From positions 1 through 43,199 of IMG/VR virus record IMGVR_UViG_3300024518_004174: 43,199 nucleotides of DNA. One strand, written 5' to 3'. Positions within the stretch are counted from its first letter, which is position 1; each line of letters begins with the position of its first letter. Positions 13,088-21,227 of this stretch are shown one piece after another. Position numbers and translations under genes: made by a program. Source of the stretch: a virus. The notes beneath the pieces were generated by a model. It was not told where the DNA came from, did no database searches, and saw only the letters and a list, made by a program, of their open reading frames with translations.

Positions 13088-13689
13088 TGAAAATAGCAAT
13101 CGTCGGCCGGGGCCTCTCCGTAGCAGAGTTCTTCCACGAAGAGGAAGCCTACAACCGTGTCCCTCGCAATCACGACTACGATCTCATTTGGGCCATAACG
13201 ACGGCAAGCATGCGCATCTATAGTGACCTAACCATCTCCATGCGAGATGCAACTATCGCTGCCCGCGAGATGCCTGTCTGTTGGGATAACACATTGAAGA
13301 GAAGCCGCAAGGTCCTGGTCACAAAGGCCCCACCGGGGGATGATCGCTTTATTGAATTCCCCCTCGAACGCTACGTCGAGGAATTCAAGCAGTACCCGCG
13401 TGCCCTCAACTACCAAACCACCTCTGTCTCCTATGGCATCTGCTATGCAATGATGGAAGGGGCAACAAAGATCGGCCTCTACGGCTGCGACTTCGCTTGG
13501 CCGAACAGGAAAAGCCTCGAAGATGATGCCTCTTATCAGTCGTGCGCTGCCTTCTGGATCGCGATTGCAATGTCCAGGGACATCGAGGTCCATGTCACCC
13601 CAGGAAGCACTCTCCTGAGCAGCCGCGATCGCACCATGTACGGCTATGGGGCCGAAGAACAACCTAACTTTAGGGAACTCCTGCGATGA
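13087..13689 (+). CDS. Rossmann-like protein related to DUF115/sialyltransferase-type folds (200 aa)
   Basis: It starts with a beta strand and glycine turn (MKIAIVGRGLSVAEF). The C-terminal half contains ALNYQTTSVSYGICYAMMEG, then KIGLYGCDFAW. That pattern of a helix after a TS turn and a strand ending in G-x-DF is shared by DUF115 proteins and GT42-type sialyltransferases. No full catalytic set can be assigned. It may act on a sugar nucleotide, together with the LegB-like enzyme at 2386-3285, though the two genes are far apart. GTG start overlapping the previous stop; the position inside the split polymerase is unusual. Confidence 0.5.
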   Translation: MKIAIVGRGLSVAEFFHEEEAYNRVPRNHDYDLIWAITTASMRIYSDLTISMRDATIAAREMPVCWDNTLKRSRKVLVTKAPPGDDRFIEFPLERYVEEFKQYPRALNYQTTSVSYGICYAMMEGATKIGLYGCDFAWPNRKSLEDDASYQSCAAFWIAIAMSRDIEVHVTPGSTLLSSRDRTMYGYGAEEQPNFRELLR

Positions 13690-13880
13690 CAGAATGGCAG
13701 CCTATTGAGACAGCACCAAAAGATGGTAGGTGGATCTTGACCTGGACAACAGACATCAGCCACGCCTTCAGTCCATATTTAGTGGTGCGATGGAAGGGGA
13801 ATGAGTGGTGCTATGAGGCAGGAAAAGATTTTTTCGCACCAACTCACTGGACGCCATTACCAGAACCGCCGAAGGAATAA
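13686..13880 (+). CDS. DUF551 protein (64 aa)
   Basis: A clear, nearly minimal DUF551 domain: WQPIETAPKDGRWILTW at residues 4-20, a second strand with VRWKGNEW, and THWTPLPEPP near the end. The family is widespread in phages and prophages and has no known function. The two related genes upstream in this genome are more diverged. Overlaps the preceding gene by four bases (ATGA). Confidence 0.8.
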   Translation: MTEWQPIETAPKDGRWILTWTTDISHAFSPYLVVRWKGNEWCYEAGKDFFAPTHWTPLPEPPKE

Positions 13881-13885
13881 CAACA

Positions 13886-14029
13886 ATGAAACACTTCATA
13901 GACACGATCTCTTTTCTTCTAGGACTAACGATAGCCGTGGGAATTCTCATTCTCGTGGCCGGCGCAACGTGGGAGCTAGGAACGACGCTTACTTGGCTTT
14001 TGATAAATGATCTAGGTCTAATGCAATAA
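13886..14029 (+). CDS. Small membrane protein (47 aa)
   Basis: One strong membrane segment (ISFLLGLTIAVGILILVAGA) is followed by a second, weaker hydrophobic stretch (TLTWLLINDLGLM). It starts five bases after the DUF551 stop and ends in TAAAAGGGACC, which provides the ribosome site of the next gene. Function unknown; too short to classify. Confidence 0.5.
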   Translation: MKHFIDTISFLLGLTIAVGILILVAGATWELGTTLTWLLINDLGLMQ

Positions 14030-14043
14030 AAGGGACCCTCCCA

Positions 14044-14247
14044 ATGACCCTTAAACGTTACGACTGGGAACGACTGAATGTTAGTCATTCTGAAGTAATG
14101 GCAGTTGTCGTCGATCGTTTCCAAGGGCACCGGTCGGTTGCCCGCTGCGGGCACCGGTCGGTTGCCCGCTGTACAGATACTCAAGATGCTCAACTAATTA
14201 TAGATGCTCTTAATAAGTGGGAGGACACGAAAGATGGCCGCGACTAA
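14044..14247 (+). CDS. Hypothetical protein with in-frame octapeptide duplication (67 aa)
   Basis: No family recognised. It starts after AAAGGGAC (14029-14036). The central sequence GHRSVARCGHRSVARC is an exact duplication of eight residues from a 24-base tandem repeat (14125-14171), whose unit also forms a hairpin. The flanking parts (RYDWERLNVSHSEVMAVVVD and DTQDAQLIIDALNKWED) look like an ordinary small alpha/beta domain, so the repeat may be a recent insertion in a surface loop. It overlaps the next gene by 14 bases. Confidence 0.55.
   Translation: MTLKRYDWERLNVSHSEVMAVVVDRFQGHRSVARCGHRSVARCTDTQDAQLIIDALNKWEDTKDGRD
14125..14171 (+). repeat. Tandem 24-bp duplication
   Basis: 23 bases (14125-14147, beginning GGGCACCGGTCGGTT) recur exactly at 14149-14171 with a 24-base period. 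Each unit has self-complementary ends (GGGCA/TGCCC). It keeps the reading frame of the host ORF. Confidence 0.85.
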
Positions 14248-14560
14248 TATAGCAATGGCAATGTGGCTCTCGGAGCAAGTTCGAAGGAAGGGACCGAATT
14301 GTGTCCTCCGCGTCGGAGAACGATCAACTGACGTCGAACGACTAGCATGCGAGTACGGCGCACTGCAAGGTTGGTTGCATCCGGAGCGCGGACCGGAGTT
14401 AGAGTTCTTCAATTGCCCCGCCGGCATTTATTATCGATGGACCCAAGAAGGCCGAGCGCATTTCAAGAAATCAATCGACCACAGTTGGTTCCGACAAGGG
14501 CCTCTTCCTCATCATCTTACTACACCTAATAGAATTGCTCCAAAGAAGAAGAGCAAATGA
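14234..14560 (+). CDS. Hypothetical protein (108 aa)
   Basis: No family recognised. The ATG at 14234 follows GGAGGACACG. Helical N-terminus (NIAMAMWLSEQVRRKG), then CVLRVGERSTDVERLACEYGALQGW and an aromatic stretch (IYYRWTQEGRAHFKKS). The tail is very basic (NRIAPKKKSK). The basic ends could suggest nucleic-acid contact. It is the last gene before the polymerase catalytic half, whose ATG overlaps its TGA (ATGA), so the two are probably translated together. Confidence 0.55.
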   Translation: MAATNIAMAMWLSEQVRRKGPNCVLRVGERSTDVERLACEYGALQGWLHPERGPELEFFNCPAGIYYRWTQEGRAHFKKSIDHSWFRQGPLPHHLTTPNRIAPKKKSK

Positions 14561-15474
14561 CAAACCTCCTCTTCGAATTCGACAAGCGCCAAGCAGAATG
14601 GATCGTGGTCGCGTATCTTGCAAACGATGCAGCAATGATGGAGGTGCATAAGAATGGCCTTGATCCTCATACACGAACGGGACATCTCATCTCTTCCGTA
14701 CCGGAGGAGGTCATACGGCGTGAAAACAAACTATTGGGGCATACTACTGATCCTGGAGAGATTTTACGGCTCCGACAAGAACATGCGCCAGAGCTGCTCA
14801 CTAACAGTTCGTATTTTCTTCCCCGCACGATGTCGATTAGGCAAGCAGGGAAGAAGGCAAACCACGGGCTGAACTACAAGATGGGCTGGTATCGCTTTTC
14901 TCGGGAGAACGAACTCAGCGCGCCAGAAGCCAAACGCATTGTCAAGACCTACTACGATGTCTACCCCGGCGTCTCGCGCAACTACCATGATGGCATCAAG
15001 CAACAGCTAGCAAAAGACCGCACTCTGTGCGATCCTTGGGGGAATAAGCAGCGCTTCCTTGGGCAATGGGGGGAAGAGCTTTTTAAGCTCGCTTACAGTT
15101 GGCCCCCACAGTCGACAGTTGTCACCATTCTCAATGAGGGAATGAAAAAGATCTATCATGATGATAGTGCTGCACTAAAGGGCGTTGAGATCATGCAACA
15201 GGTCCACGATAGCGTCGTGCTTCAAGTTCCTGTAGATAACCTCGCGTGGGCAGCGGAAGCTTGCGTGCTCATCTATGAGCACTTGACACCAACCCTTCAA
15301 TGGCAAGGCCGTGAGTTTATCATTTGGACCGACCTAAAGATTGGCCCAAACTTAGGGGATATGATCGAGGTTCCTTTGGAGCCGAACCGTGAGGCCATGT
15401 ATTTACATCTAAAAGAAGCCACCGACGAAATGAAAGGGGTTCAAAGAGATGCTCGTATCAACATACAAATGTGA
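14557..15474 (+). CDS. Family A DNA polymerase, catalytic C-terminal half
   Basis: It begins at the motif A strand: LLFEFDKRQAEW, with Asp9 as metal ligand and Glu14. Motif B follows as RQAGKKANHGLNYKMG (Arg95, Lys99, Tyr107). Motif C is QQVHDSV (His217-Asp218). So all palm and O-helix residues are present, while thumb and exonuclease are in the ORF ending at 12886. Only a few residues of the loop before motif A seem to be missing between the two. The product is 305 aa and probably assembles non-covalently with the first half. Starts by overlap with the preceding stop. Confidence 0.85.
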   Translation: MTNLLFEFDKRQAEWIVVAYLANDAAMMEVHKNGLDPHTRTGHLISSVPEEVIRRENKLLGHTTDPGEILRLRQEHAPELLTNSSYFLPRTMSIRQAGKKANHGLNYKMGWYRFSRENELSAPEAKRIVKTYYDVYPGVSRNYHDGIKQQLAKDRTLCDPWGNKQRFLGQWGEELFKLAYSWPPQSTVVTILNEGMKKIYHDDSAALKGVEIMQQVHDSVVLQVPVDNLAWAAEACVLIYEHLTPTLQWQGREFIIWTDLKIGPNLGDMIEVPLEPNREAMYLHLKEATDEMKGVQRDARINIQM

Positions 15475-15736
15475 TAGTTGTGGGGTGGAGCTAGGAGAAA
15501 CCAACGCCCCTGATGGGTACGTTCTTCGTCTTGATCCTATGTCTATCAGGCAGACAACAATGATGATGGGAAGCGCTATAATCTTCCCAGCTTTAGAACT
15601 AAGAAAAGGACGACATACACAAGGCATCCTTACAGGAAGTGCGGAGTTCTGCTCTCTTACCTGCCTTATCAAAAATATCAATGAACGGATAGAAAGTGCG
15701 GTAAACGAGTTAGACGAGAAAACTGAGACAGAATGA
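15449..15736 (+). CDS. Putative zinc-binding protein (95 aa)
   Basis: It has KCDSCGVELGE near the N-terminus and EFCSLTCLIKN near the C-terminus, a Cys-x-x-Cys plus Cys-x-x-x-Cys pair suited to one zinc ion (treble-clef or FCS-like). Between them are methionine- and glycine-rich strands (MMMGSAIIFPAL). It starts inside the polymerase gene, overlapping by 26 bases. It could be a small partner of DNA replication proteins, but the sequence does not prove it. Confidence 0.6.
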   Translation: MLVSTYKCDSCGVELGETNAPDGYVLRLDPMSIRQTTMMMGSAIIFPALELRKGRHTQGILTGSAEFCSLTCLIKNINERIESAVNELDEKTETE

Positions 15737-15742
15737 CCTTTC

Positions 15743-16951
15743 ATGCTCAAAAGGAACTGCGATGACTGGCTTACGACTTACCTGCACTATGTCGATAACA
15801 CCGAGAGCCCTCTCTCCTATCACACATGGGTGGGGCTGTCTGTTATCGCGGGCACCTTACAGCGAAGGGTCTTCATTCGACGACAGGACAAAGAAGTCAT
15901 CTATCCCAATCAGTACATTGTTCTCGTCGGACCTCCAGGACGTGTCAGAAAGGGTACAGCTATTGCCATCGGTCGGGGGCTCCTTGAAGAAGTCGGCATC
16001 CCACTGGCTGCCGAAAGGGTAACAAAGGAAGCCCTTGTCCGGTTCATGAAGAAGAACCTAGCGACCTTTCCTGACCCCAAAACGGGCATCCCACAACTCC
16101 ACTGCTCAGTCACATGCATCGCAGAGGAGTTAGCTGTTCTGCTAGGACAAAAGGACGTCGAACTTCTAGCATTCCTAACCGCGTGGTACGACAGTCGGGA
16201 CGATTGGAGCTATGATACAAAGACACAAGGTAAAGATGAACTACTGGGGATGTGTTTTAATTTCCTCGCGGCGACTGCTCCTGATTGGCTCCCTTCGATC
16301 CTCCCGATCGAAGCTATCAGTGGAGGATGGACCTCGCGCTGCATCTTCGTCGTTGAGTACAGGGCGCGCAAGATCGTCAGCGCTCTCACTCCACCAAAGG
16401 GCATCAAGGAGCTACAAAAAAAGCTCCTGCTTGACCTTGAACAGATCCGAGCCATCTCTGGTGAGATGGTCCTGACGACAGAAGCCCAGGGAGCTTATGA
16501 GGAATGGTATCAGCATTATAGGGAAGAGGAAGAGCAAGGACGATCGCCCGTCGGTGACCCTCGCTTGGATGGCTACGTTAGTCGACGTGCGACCATTGCC
16601 TTTAAGACCGCAGTCGCCGTTAGCGCCTCCCGCTCCAATGACCTCACGATAACAATCAAAGACTGGCACCGAACGATTAAGTTGCTAGAGGCAGTCGAAA
16701 AGAACATGCCGCGCGTCTTCGCTGGCATCGGGCACTCGCGTCTCTCCAGTGTCACTGCGTCTATTATGCACTTTATCCAAGCTCGAAAGACCGTGCGACG
16801 CTCGCAGGTCCTTCAGGCATTCTACGCAGACATTGATGACTACGCGATGGAGAGTGTTGAAAGGATGCTCGTGAAGATGCACGCGATTGAATGCACGTAC
16901 TTGCAGGAGGAAAGGGACAAGGAATATCAGTGGAATGGGGTTGAGTTGTGA
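15743..16951 (+). CDS. DUF3987-type helicase/primase-like protein (402 aa)
   Basis: The N-terminus has DNTESPLSYHTWVGLSVIAG and NQYIVLVGPPGRVRKGTAIA, the typical start and P-loop of the phage DUF3987 family. The Walker motif is modified (GPPGRVRKGT, where RKGT replaces GKT), as in relatives. An acidic Walker B-like CIAEELAVLL and FLAATAPDWL follow. The last ~100 residues include a probable winged helix (RRSQVLQAFYADIDD). The role is inferred to be a replicative helicase or primase, as expected after the polymerase. It is the last gene of the plus-strand block. Confidence 0.7.
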   Translation: MLKRNCDDWLTTYLHYVDNTESPLSYHTWVGLSVIAGTLQRRVFIRRQDKEVIYPNQYIVLVGPPGRVRKGTAIAIGRGLLEEVGIPLAAERVTKEALVRFMKKNLATFPDPKTGIPQLHCSVTCIAEELAVLLGQKDVELLAFLTAWYDSRDDWSYDTKTQGKDELLGMCFNFLAATAPDWLPSILPIEAISGGWTSRCIFVVEYRARKIVSALTPPKGIKELQKKLLLDLEQIRAISGEMVLTTEAQGAYEEWYQHYREEEEQGRSPVGDPRLDGYVSRRATIAFKTAVAVSASRSNDLTITIKDWHRTIKLLEAVEKNMPRVFAGIGHSRLSSVTASIMHFIQARKTVRRSQVLQAFYADIDDYAMESVERMLVKMHAIECTYLQEERDKEYQWNGVEL

Positions 16952-16953
16952 CC

Positions 16954-19900
16954 TTAGCGCTTAAGATCGTCGATGAGATCATCGATGGCTCCTTCGACCG
17001 TGCGACCGGTCTTTCGCCGGAGATCGAACTCTTGAAAAGCATTAAGTTGCTTCTTCACGGCCACTTTGCCAGCAAGATCACTACGTTCACCAGCCGCTAG
17101 CGCTTGAGCTGCTTTGTCGAGACCTCGACCTACCTTGACCATCACTTGAGCCTTCTGAGAGATCGACATTCCTGCATACTGGTCGCTATCAAGAAACTGT
17201 GTTACATCCGGGCGCGTGAGTAGGGCACTCCGGTGCTTATTGACTAAATTATTCCACTCAGAGATCGAGGTCGACGTTGCAAGATCGTGGAAGCGAAGAC
17301 CAAGATAAGTCATCTCTCGCTCGAAGGCACCAATGTTATCTGTTCCAGCTAGACCAAGATTGCGCATAACGGGAGGGGTCTGTTGACGAGCGCCGCTGAA
17401 GGGACCGAAGACTTGTTCACCGCCTAGCTCTTTGCCGCCCTGTGGTAGTCGCCGCTGAGGTCCAGTCAAGAACTCATTCTGGAAATTCTCCCTCACTGCT
17501 CTATTCTCATCATCGAAGACAGAGACAAAGTCGCGAACAATCTGTAAAGGCGTCAGGGCGCGCGCAGGGATTTCCCCTAGCTCCTTTTGCAATGAGCGCA
17601 CAAATTTATCAGGGTCACTCAAAGCCCCCGCTGAGATGCTCTTGATTGCATCTTGGACAATGTCAAGGGAGCCCCTAGTGTCAAAGCGGCTACCGAAGAA
17701 TGCCTCTGTTCCTTCCATGAAAGAGCGCGCGCCAAGGCGCCCATCGCGGTGTCTGAGGATAAGATCCCCCAAGTAAAGATAAGGTGTCCCAATGGGCCAG
17801 AACTTTCGAGCGTCTACTCCGCCGACATCCCACCAACGTTCATCTGCCTGGGGACCGTCGCGGAAAGCTGCCGCTCCAACGAGCATCGCGGAGCCCATTA
17901 TGCCTTTTGCTAGGGCCTTTGCATCCCCCCGTGTAGCAATTGCAGCCCTTTCGGTCTTCGACAACAGTCTCCAAGCTCTAGCTACCCCCGTCGGGCTATA
18001 CTCCATAACATGATAAAGACCATTGTTGATCATGTTAGGAAAAGGCTCAAAGGTCAGTGCGCTTAAGGGGTTGTTAAAGGCTGCATCAATGGCTGTTGAG
18101 ACTGGTTTAAAGAAAGCATTCGCAAAAGGCCCCATGTTCGTTTGCGCCGTACGTTGAAGCTCCCGCTTGTTAGCGCCAAACGTGAACCTCATAGCATCAT
18201 CGACGGCCTCTTTGATATCGTCGAAAGGAATATCGACATGCTTGTTCCCTGGCATCAGCATGCGGACGCCACCTTTGGGGCCTTCTGTAGCTTTACCGAA
18301 CTTGAAAACATCATCGATGTTGAGGCCACGAGCTTCCATTTTCTTTTGAAGAACAGAGGCAATACGGAAACGCCGAAAGTAAAAATCCTGTGCTCTGTTC
18401 AGGGTATTAAGCATCGTTGTCGTCTGCTCGATGTCCTGTGCGACACGGCGACCGATAGTACCAGGGGCACCTAATGCCCCTCGCGCGACATCTGACGAGT
18501 ACCGTAGGAACACCTTATCATAGATGTTGTCAAGCGTCTGCGTGATGCCTCGAATGATCGCTCGGTTCTTCCGTGGGGAGAAGGCCCTCATCCATGGGGC
18601 GATGTCATTGGCCATTTGGGTTAGTCCCACAGCCTTGCCGGGGGTTCCAACTAGTCCCAAGATCTGCCCCTCGACGACGTCTGCCATAGCGCCCACTGGC
18701 ATCTTAACTCCACCGACCCAGGTGTTTCTTACGGCATTAGAGGGAAGAGTAACCATGGCAGCGCGCAGCTGATTAGTCCCGAAGCGAGCGACTGTCATAG
18801 CACGGCCTTCCTGGGTCGCTTTAAAGGACTGCGAAGGTTGCCGGGAGAGGTCCCATAGTTCATCCTCCCTAGTAGCTTGTGCTAATCGACGGAGCTGAGC
18901 ATTTGTGCGCTCAAAGAAGGACATCGAGGCACGTGCTTGTCCATGGTCGACGCCCCACAAAGGACCCATGTCTTCGAGCTTCAGTTTGTGCCTCGCCAGG
19001 GTCTCATAGACATCTGCGCCGGTGATTTTTCCCTTCTGAAGTGCTTCACTAACTTGTTCCCCAACTAGACGCCCCTCGGATAGGCGGAAGCCTGCCTTCT
19101 CAACAATCTCCTCAGCTCCCGCGAGCGCTCTCGTCTTTATCTTAGCCGGCGCAGCGCCTCCGTCTCTCAGGGCCTTCAATCTTCGTGACTGCTTCTTTGG
19201 GATCTTGACTCTTGTTCGCCCCTTCGTGACCTTTTTTGCTTCTTCAGCTAGGCCAAAGAGCCGATAAACGGCATCACTCTCTACACGCTCGTTGCGGGAC
19301 ATCGCGGAGAACTTTTCAGCGCCTATTCCAATGCGACTTTGCCCTTGCGCGAGGCCCCTCTTGAACATGTTGTCAAGGTTATCGATGATGTTTTTACGGA
19401 TACCAGGGGGAACGCCAGCAACGGCTTTTTCTAGGGGATTAACTAGACGGCGCCCTTTCTGTACATTCTTCGCGGCCGCTTGACCAAGGGCCTTGATACC
19501 GCTCTGTTGCGCGGATCTTACAAGAGAAGGCGCCCCTCCCGTGTGGGCTCCTGCAACAAGGAGCATGTTGTGTGCGTCTCTGGTAAATTGGCGGGCCTTC
19601 GTTCGTGCTTCAAGGGGGTCCATGCCAGCAGTTGTAAAGATCTCTTCAAGCCCTTGCCCTACAGCAGCAATCCCCCCGCCAAGAACCCCCATGCTAGCTT
19701 GAAGGCCAATGAGACCGGCTGCCGCTGTCCCTCCAACGACGTACTGATTAAAGGCGCGCACGGGGGCCATGATGGTGCTCAGGATGGGACTTTCATCTTG
19801 TGTCTGCTTGTACAGTGGAGCCACAATGGAAGTGTCGACGGAGCTTATCTCACCAGAATATTGATCGAAGGCTTCTCCGGTGGCTTTCGTTATACGACCG

Positions 19901-20079
19901 AAGGCTCCAAGGCGGTCAATTTCCCGTTGCACGATGCGCGTCTGCCGCAAATTGCCTGCATTCTGCGCAAGGACTTCTAGGGACCGCGAAACTTCCCCTG
20001 TCCCCGGCGCAATCTGTGCTTGCACACGTTGTGTCGCCGACCTTGCAGCAAGTTCTTGAAGCGTCAGCTCATCAGCCAT
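16954..20079 (-). CDS. Large internal virion/ejection protein (1041 aa)
   Basis: By size and place this is the largest internal virion protein of the podovirus, thought to leave the capsid with the DNA and build a channel across the cell envelope. The N-terminal ~100 residues are helical (ELTLQELAARSATQRVQAQ). There are hydrophobic glycine/alanine segments (about 110-140, YVVGGTAAAGLIGLQASMGV) that may cross a membrane. The rest is long helical and basic with AFFKPVSTAIDAAFNNPLSA near 690-710. No lysozyme motif was seen. It overlaps the upstream gene by one base. Its stop is two bases from the converging plus-strand stop. Confidence 0.65.
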   Translation of the reverse strand: MADELTLQELAARSATQRVQAQIAPGTGEVSRSLEVLAQNAGNLRQTRIVQREIDRLGAFGRITKATGEAFDQYSGEISSVDTSIVAPLYKQTQDESPILSTIMAPVRAFNQYVVGGTAAAGLIGLQASMGVLGGGIAAVGQGLEEIFTTAGMDPLEARTKARQFTRDAHNMLLVAGAHTGGAPSLVRSAQQSGIKALGQAAAKNVQKGRRLVNPLEKAVAGVPPGIRKNIIDNLDNMFKRGLAQGQSRIGIGAEKFSAMSRNERVESDAVYRLFGLAEEAKKVTKGRTRVKIPKKQSRRLKALRDGGAAPAKIKTRALAGAEEIVEKAGFRLSEGRLVGEQVSEALQKGKITGADVYETLARHKLKLEDMGPLWGVDHGQARASMSFFERTNAQLRRLAQATREDELWDLSRQPSQSFKATQEGRAMTVARFGTNQLRAAMVTLPSNAVRNTWVGGVKMPVGAMADVVEGQILGLVGTPGKAVGLTQMANDIAPWMRAFSPRKNRAIIRGITQTLDNIYDKVFLRYSSDVARGALGAPGTIGRRVAQDIEQTTTMLNTLNRAQDFYFRRFRIASVLQKKMEARGLNIDDVFKFGKATEGPKGGVRMLMPGNKHVDIPFDDIKEAVDDAMRFTFGANKRELQRTAQTNMGPFANAFFKPVSTAIDAAFNNPLSALTFEPFPNMINNGLYHVMEYSPTGVARAWRLLSKTERAAIATRGDAKALAKGIMGSAMLVGAAAFRDGPQADERWWDVGGVDARKFWPIGTPYLYLGDLILRHRDGRLGARSFMEGTEAFFGSRFDTRGSLDIVQDAIKSISAGALSDPDKFVRSLQKELGEIPARALTPLQIVRDFVSVFDDENRAVRENFQNEFLTGPQRRLPQGGKELGGEQVFGPFSGARQQTPPVMRNLGLAGTDNIGAFEREMTYLGLRFHDLATSTSISEWNNLVNKHRSALLTRPDVTQFLDSDQYAGMSISQKAQVMVKVGRGLDKAAQALAAGERSDLAGKVAVKKQLNAFQEFDLRRKTGRTVEGAIDDLIDDLKR

Positions 20080-21215
20080 TAGTCATTTTCCTGAGCAATC
20101 GCAGACTGTCGACGTGCAGCATCCTCAGCGAGCACAGCATCTACGAGTTCTTGAGTGACCGCTGAGGTTGGATCTCCAAAGGCTGTAATGATCTCACGCA
20201 TTTGTGCGTCTGTGAGTGCGGAGACCTGATCAGGGGAGGCGGTTGTGATGTCCTGTGGAAGGGCATCGCTGGGAGCAGGGGCAGTGCCTAGGACAGCGTC
20301 TTCTTTTTCCCTCTTGAAGAACCGTCCCAAGAGAGGATCAGCATTCACAAGGGTCTCGATCGCGAAGTCTGCTGCCTCTGGGTTACCGGCAAATTGCTCC
20401 AGTTCCTTGAGATCCGAGGTCCCCCCAAGAGAAATTTCCACTAGTCCTAGCAACTTATCCGTCTTGGATGTCTGTTCTTCAAGCTCGATCTTCGCAATAT
20501 CGCCCGCTTGTTCAGGAGTTAGCCCATCAATGGAAGGATTACCGGTGGTTCCTCCCTCCGAGCGCTTCTTGATTGCCACTTTGAACGTACCGGCAGCACC
20601 AATATCGACGCCTTCTGCGCCTTCAGCGGTTGCCTTAGCTCGTGCCAGTTCAGTTTGCGCTTGGAGAAGTCCTTGGCGCGTTTGTTCAGAGATGACTTTT
20701 GCTGCTGCAAGGGCGGTCTCGTTGCCTTCTGCGGCAGCTGCTCTCTTCTCTGCATCTTCAGCAACTTTGACCTGTCGTTCGGCTATCTTAATTCGAGCCT
20801 CTGTGTCCTTTTGCTCAGCAGCCGCAGTCTCAGCTAGTCTCTCCTGTTGCTGCTGTGCGATCTTAGCCTGGGCAGCTGCTCCAACTGCCGTTGGCCCGGC
20901 TTGTGCTACTGCGGGACTAACACCGACCTCTTGCGCGAGGGCCTCCGCGCCAGCCTGTTCCTTCTGCCCTGTCAACGCAGTAAGAGCAAATTGGATATCT
21001 TCCTGGTCCGCTCCAGCTTGCGCTAGCTTCTGGATAAGTTCTCCTTGGTTGGAGAATTTACCTTGAAGACCCTCTGAGATCACATTCATGACCTTCTGCT
21101 GGCGACCTTTCTCAAGGCCCTCTTGAATGCCCGTGCGGAGAGCTTCACCGACACCACCGAGGCGATCATCGATTGGGCGATTGAGAACAAGAGGTGCAGG
21201 TGTGAATGATACCAT
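20079..21215 (-). CDS. Internal virion-like protein, Ala/Gln/Glu-rich coiled coil (378 aa)
   Basis: A basic, glutamine-rich start is followed by a long coiled coil (about residues 115-210) in which QQQQERLAETAAAEQKDTEA, AEDAEKRAAAAEG and QTELARAKATAEGAEG alternate. After it comes a structured C-terminal part with INTLVNADPLLGRFFKREKED-like segments. Place and composition suggest a second internal virion protein (as T7 gp15 or P22 gp20 in function), released with the DNA. Similarity to a named family cannot be confirmed by eye. Confidence 0.55.
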   Translation of the reverse strand: MVSFTPAPLVLNRPIDDRLGGVGEALRTGIQEGLEKGRQQKVMNVISEGLQGKFSNQGELIQKLAQAGADQEDIQFALTALTGQKEQAGAEALAQEVGVSPAVAQAGPTAVGAAAQAKIAQQQQERLAETAAAEQKDTEARIKIAERQVKVAEDAEKRAAAAEGNETALAAAKVISEQTRQGLLQAQTELARAKATAEGAEGVDIGAAGTFKVAIKKRSEGGTTGNPSIDGLTPEQAGDIAKIELEEQTSKTDKLLGLVEISLGGTSDLKELEQFAGNPEAADFAIETLVNADPLLGRFFKREKEDAVLGTAPAPSDALPQDITTASPDQVSALTDAQMREIITAFGDPTSAVTQELVDAVLAEDAARRQSAIAQEND

Positions 21216-21227
21216 CGTTTGTTGTCC

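Noticed and set aside
12887-14556. Group I intron or split intein between the polymerase halves
   Set aside because: The first ORF ends without an intein N-terminal Cys region, the second has no intein C-terminal HN motif, and the gap is filled with overlapping small genes; a group I core was not recognised by eye.
20245-21066. 273-aa plus-strand frame opposite the coiled-coil virion gene
   Set aside because: Mirror of an Ala/Gln-rich gene on the other strand; rich in Ala, Ser and Cys as expected for an antisense shadow.
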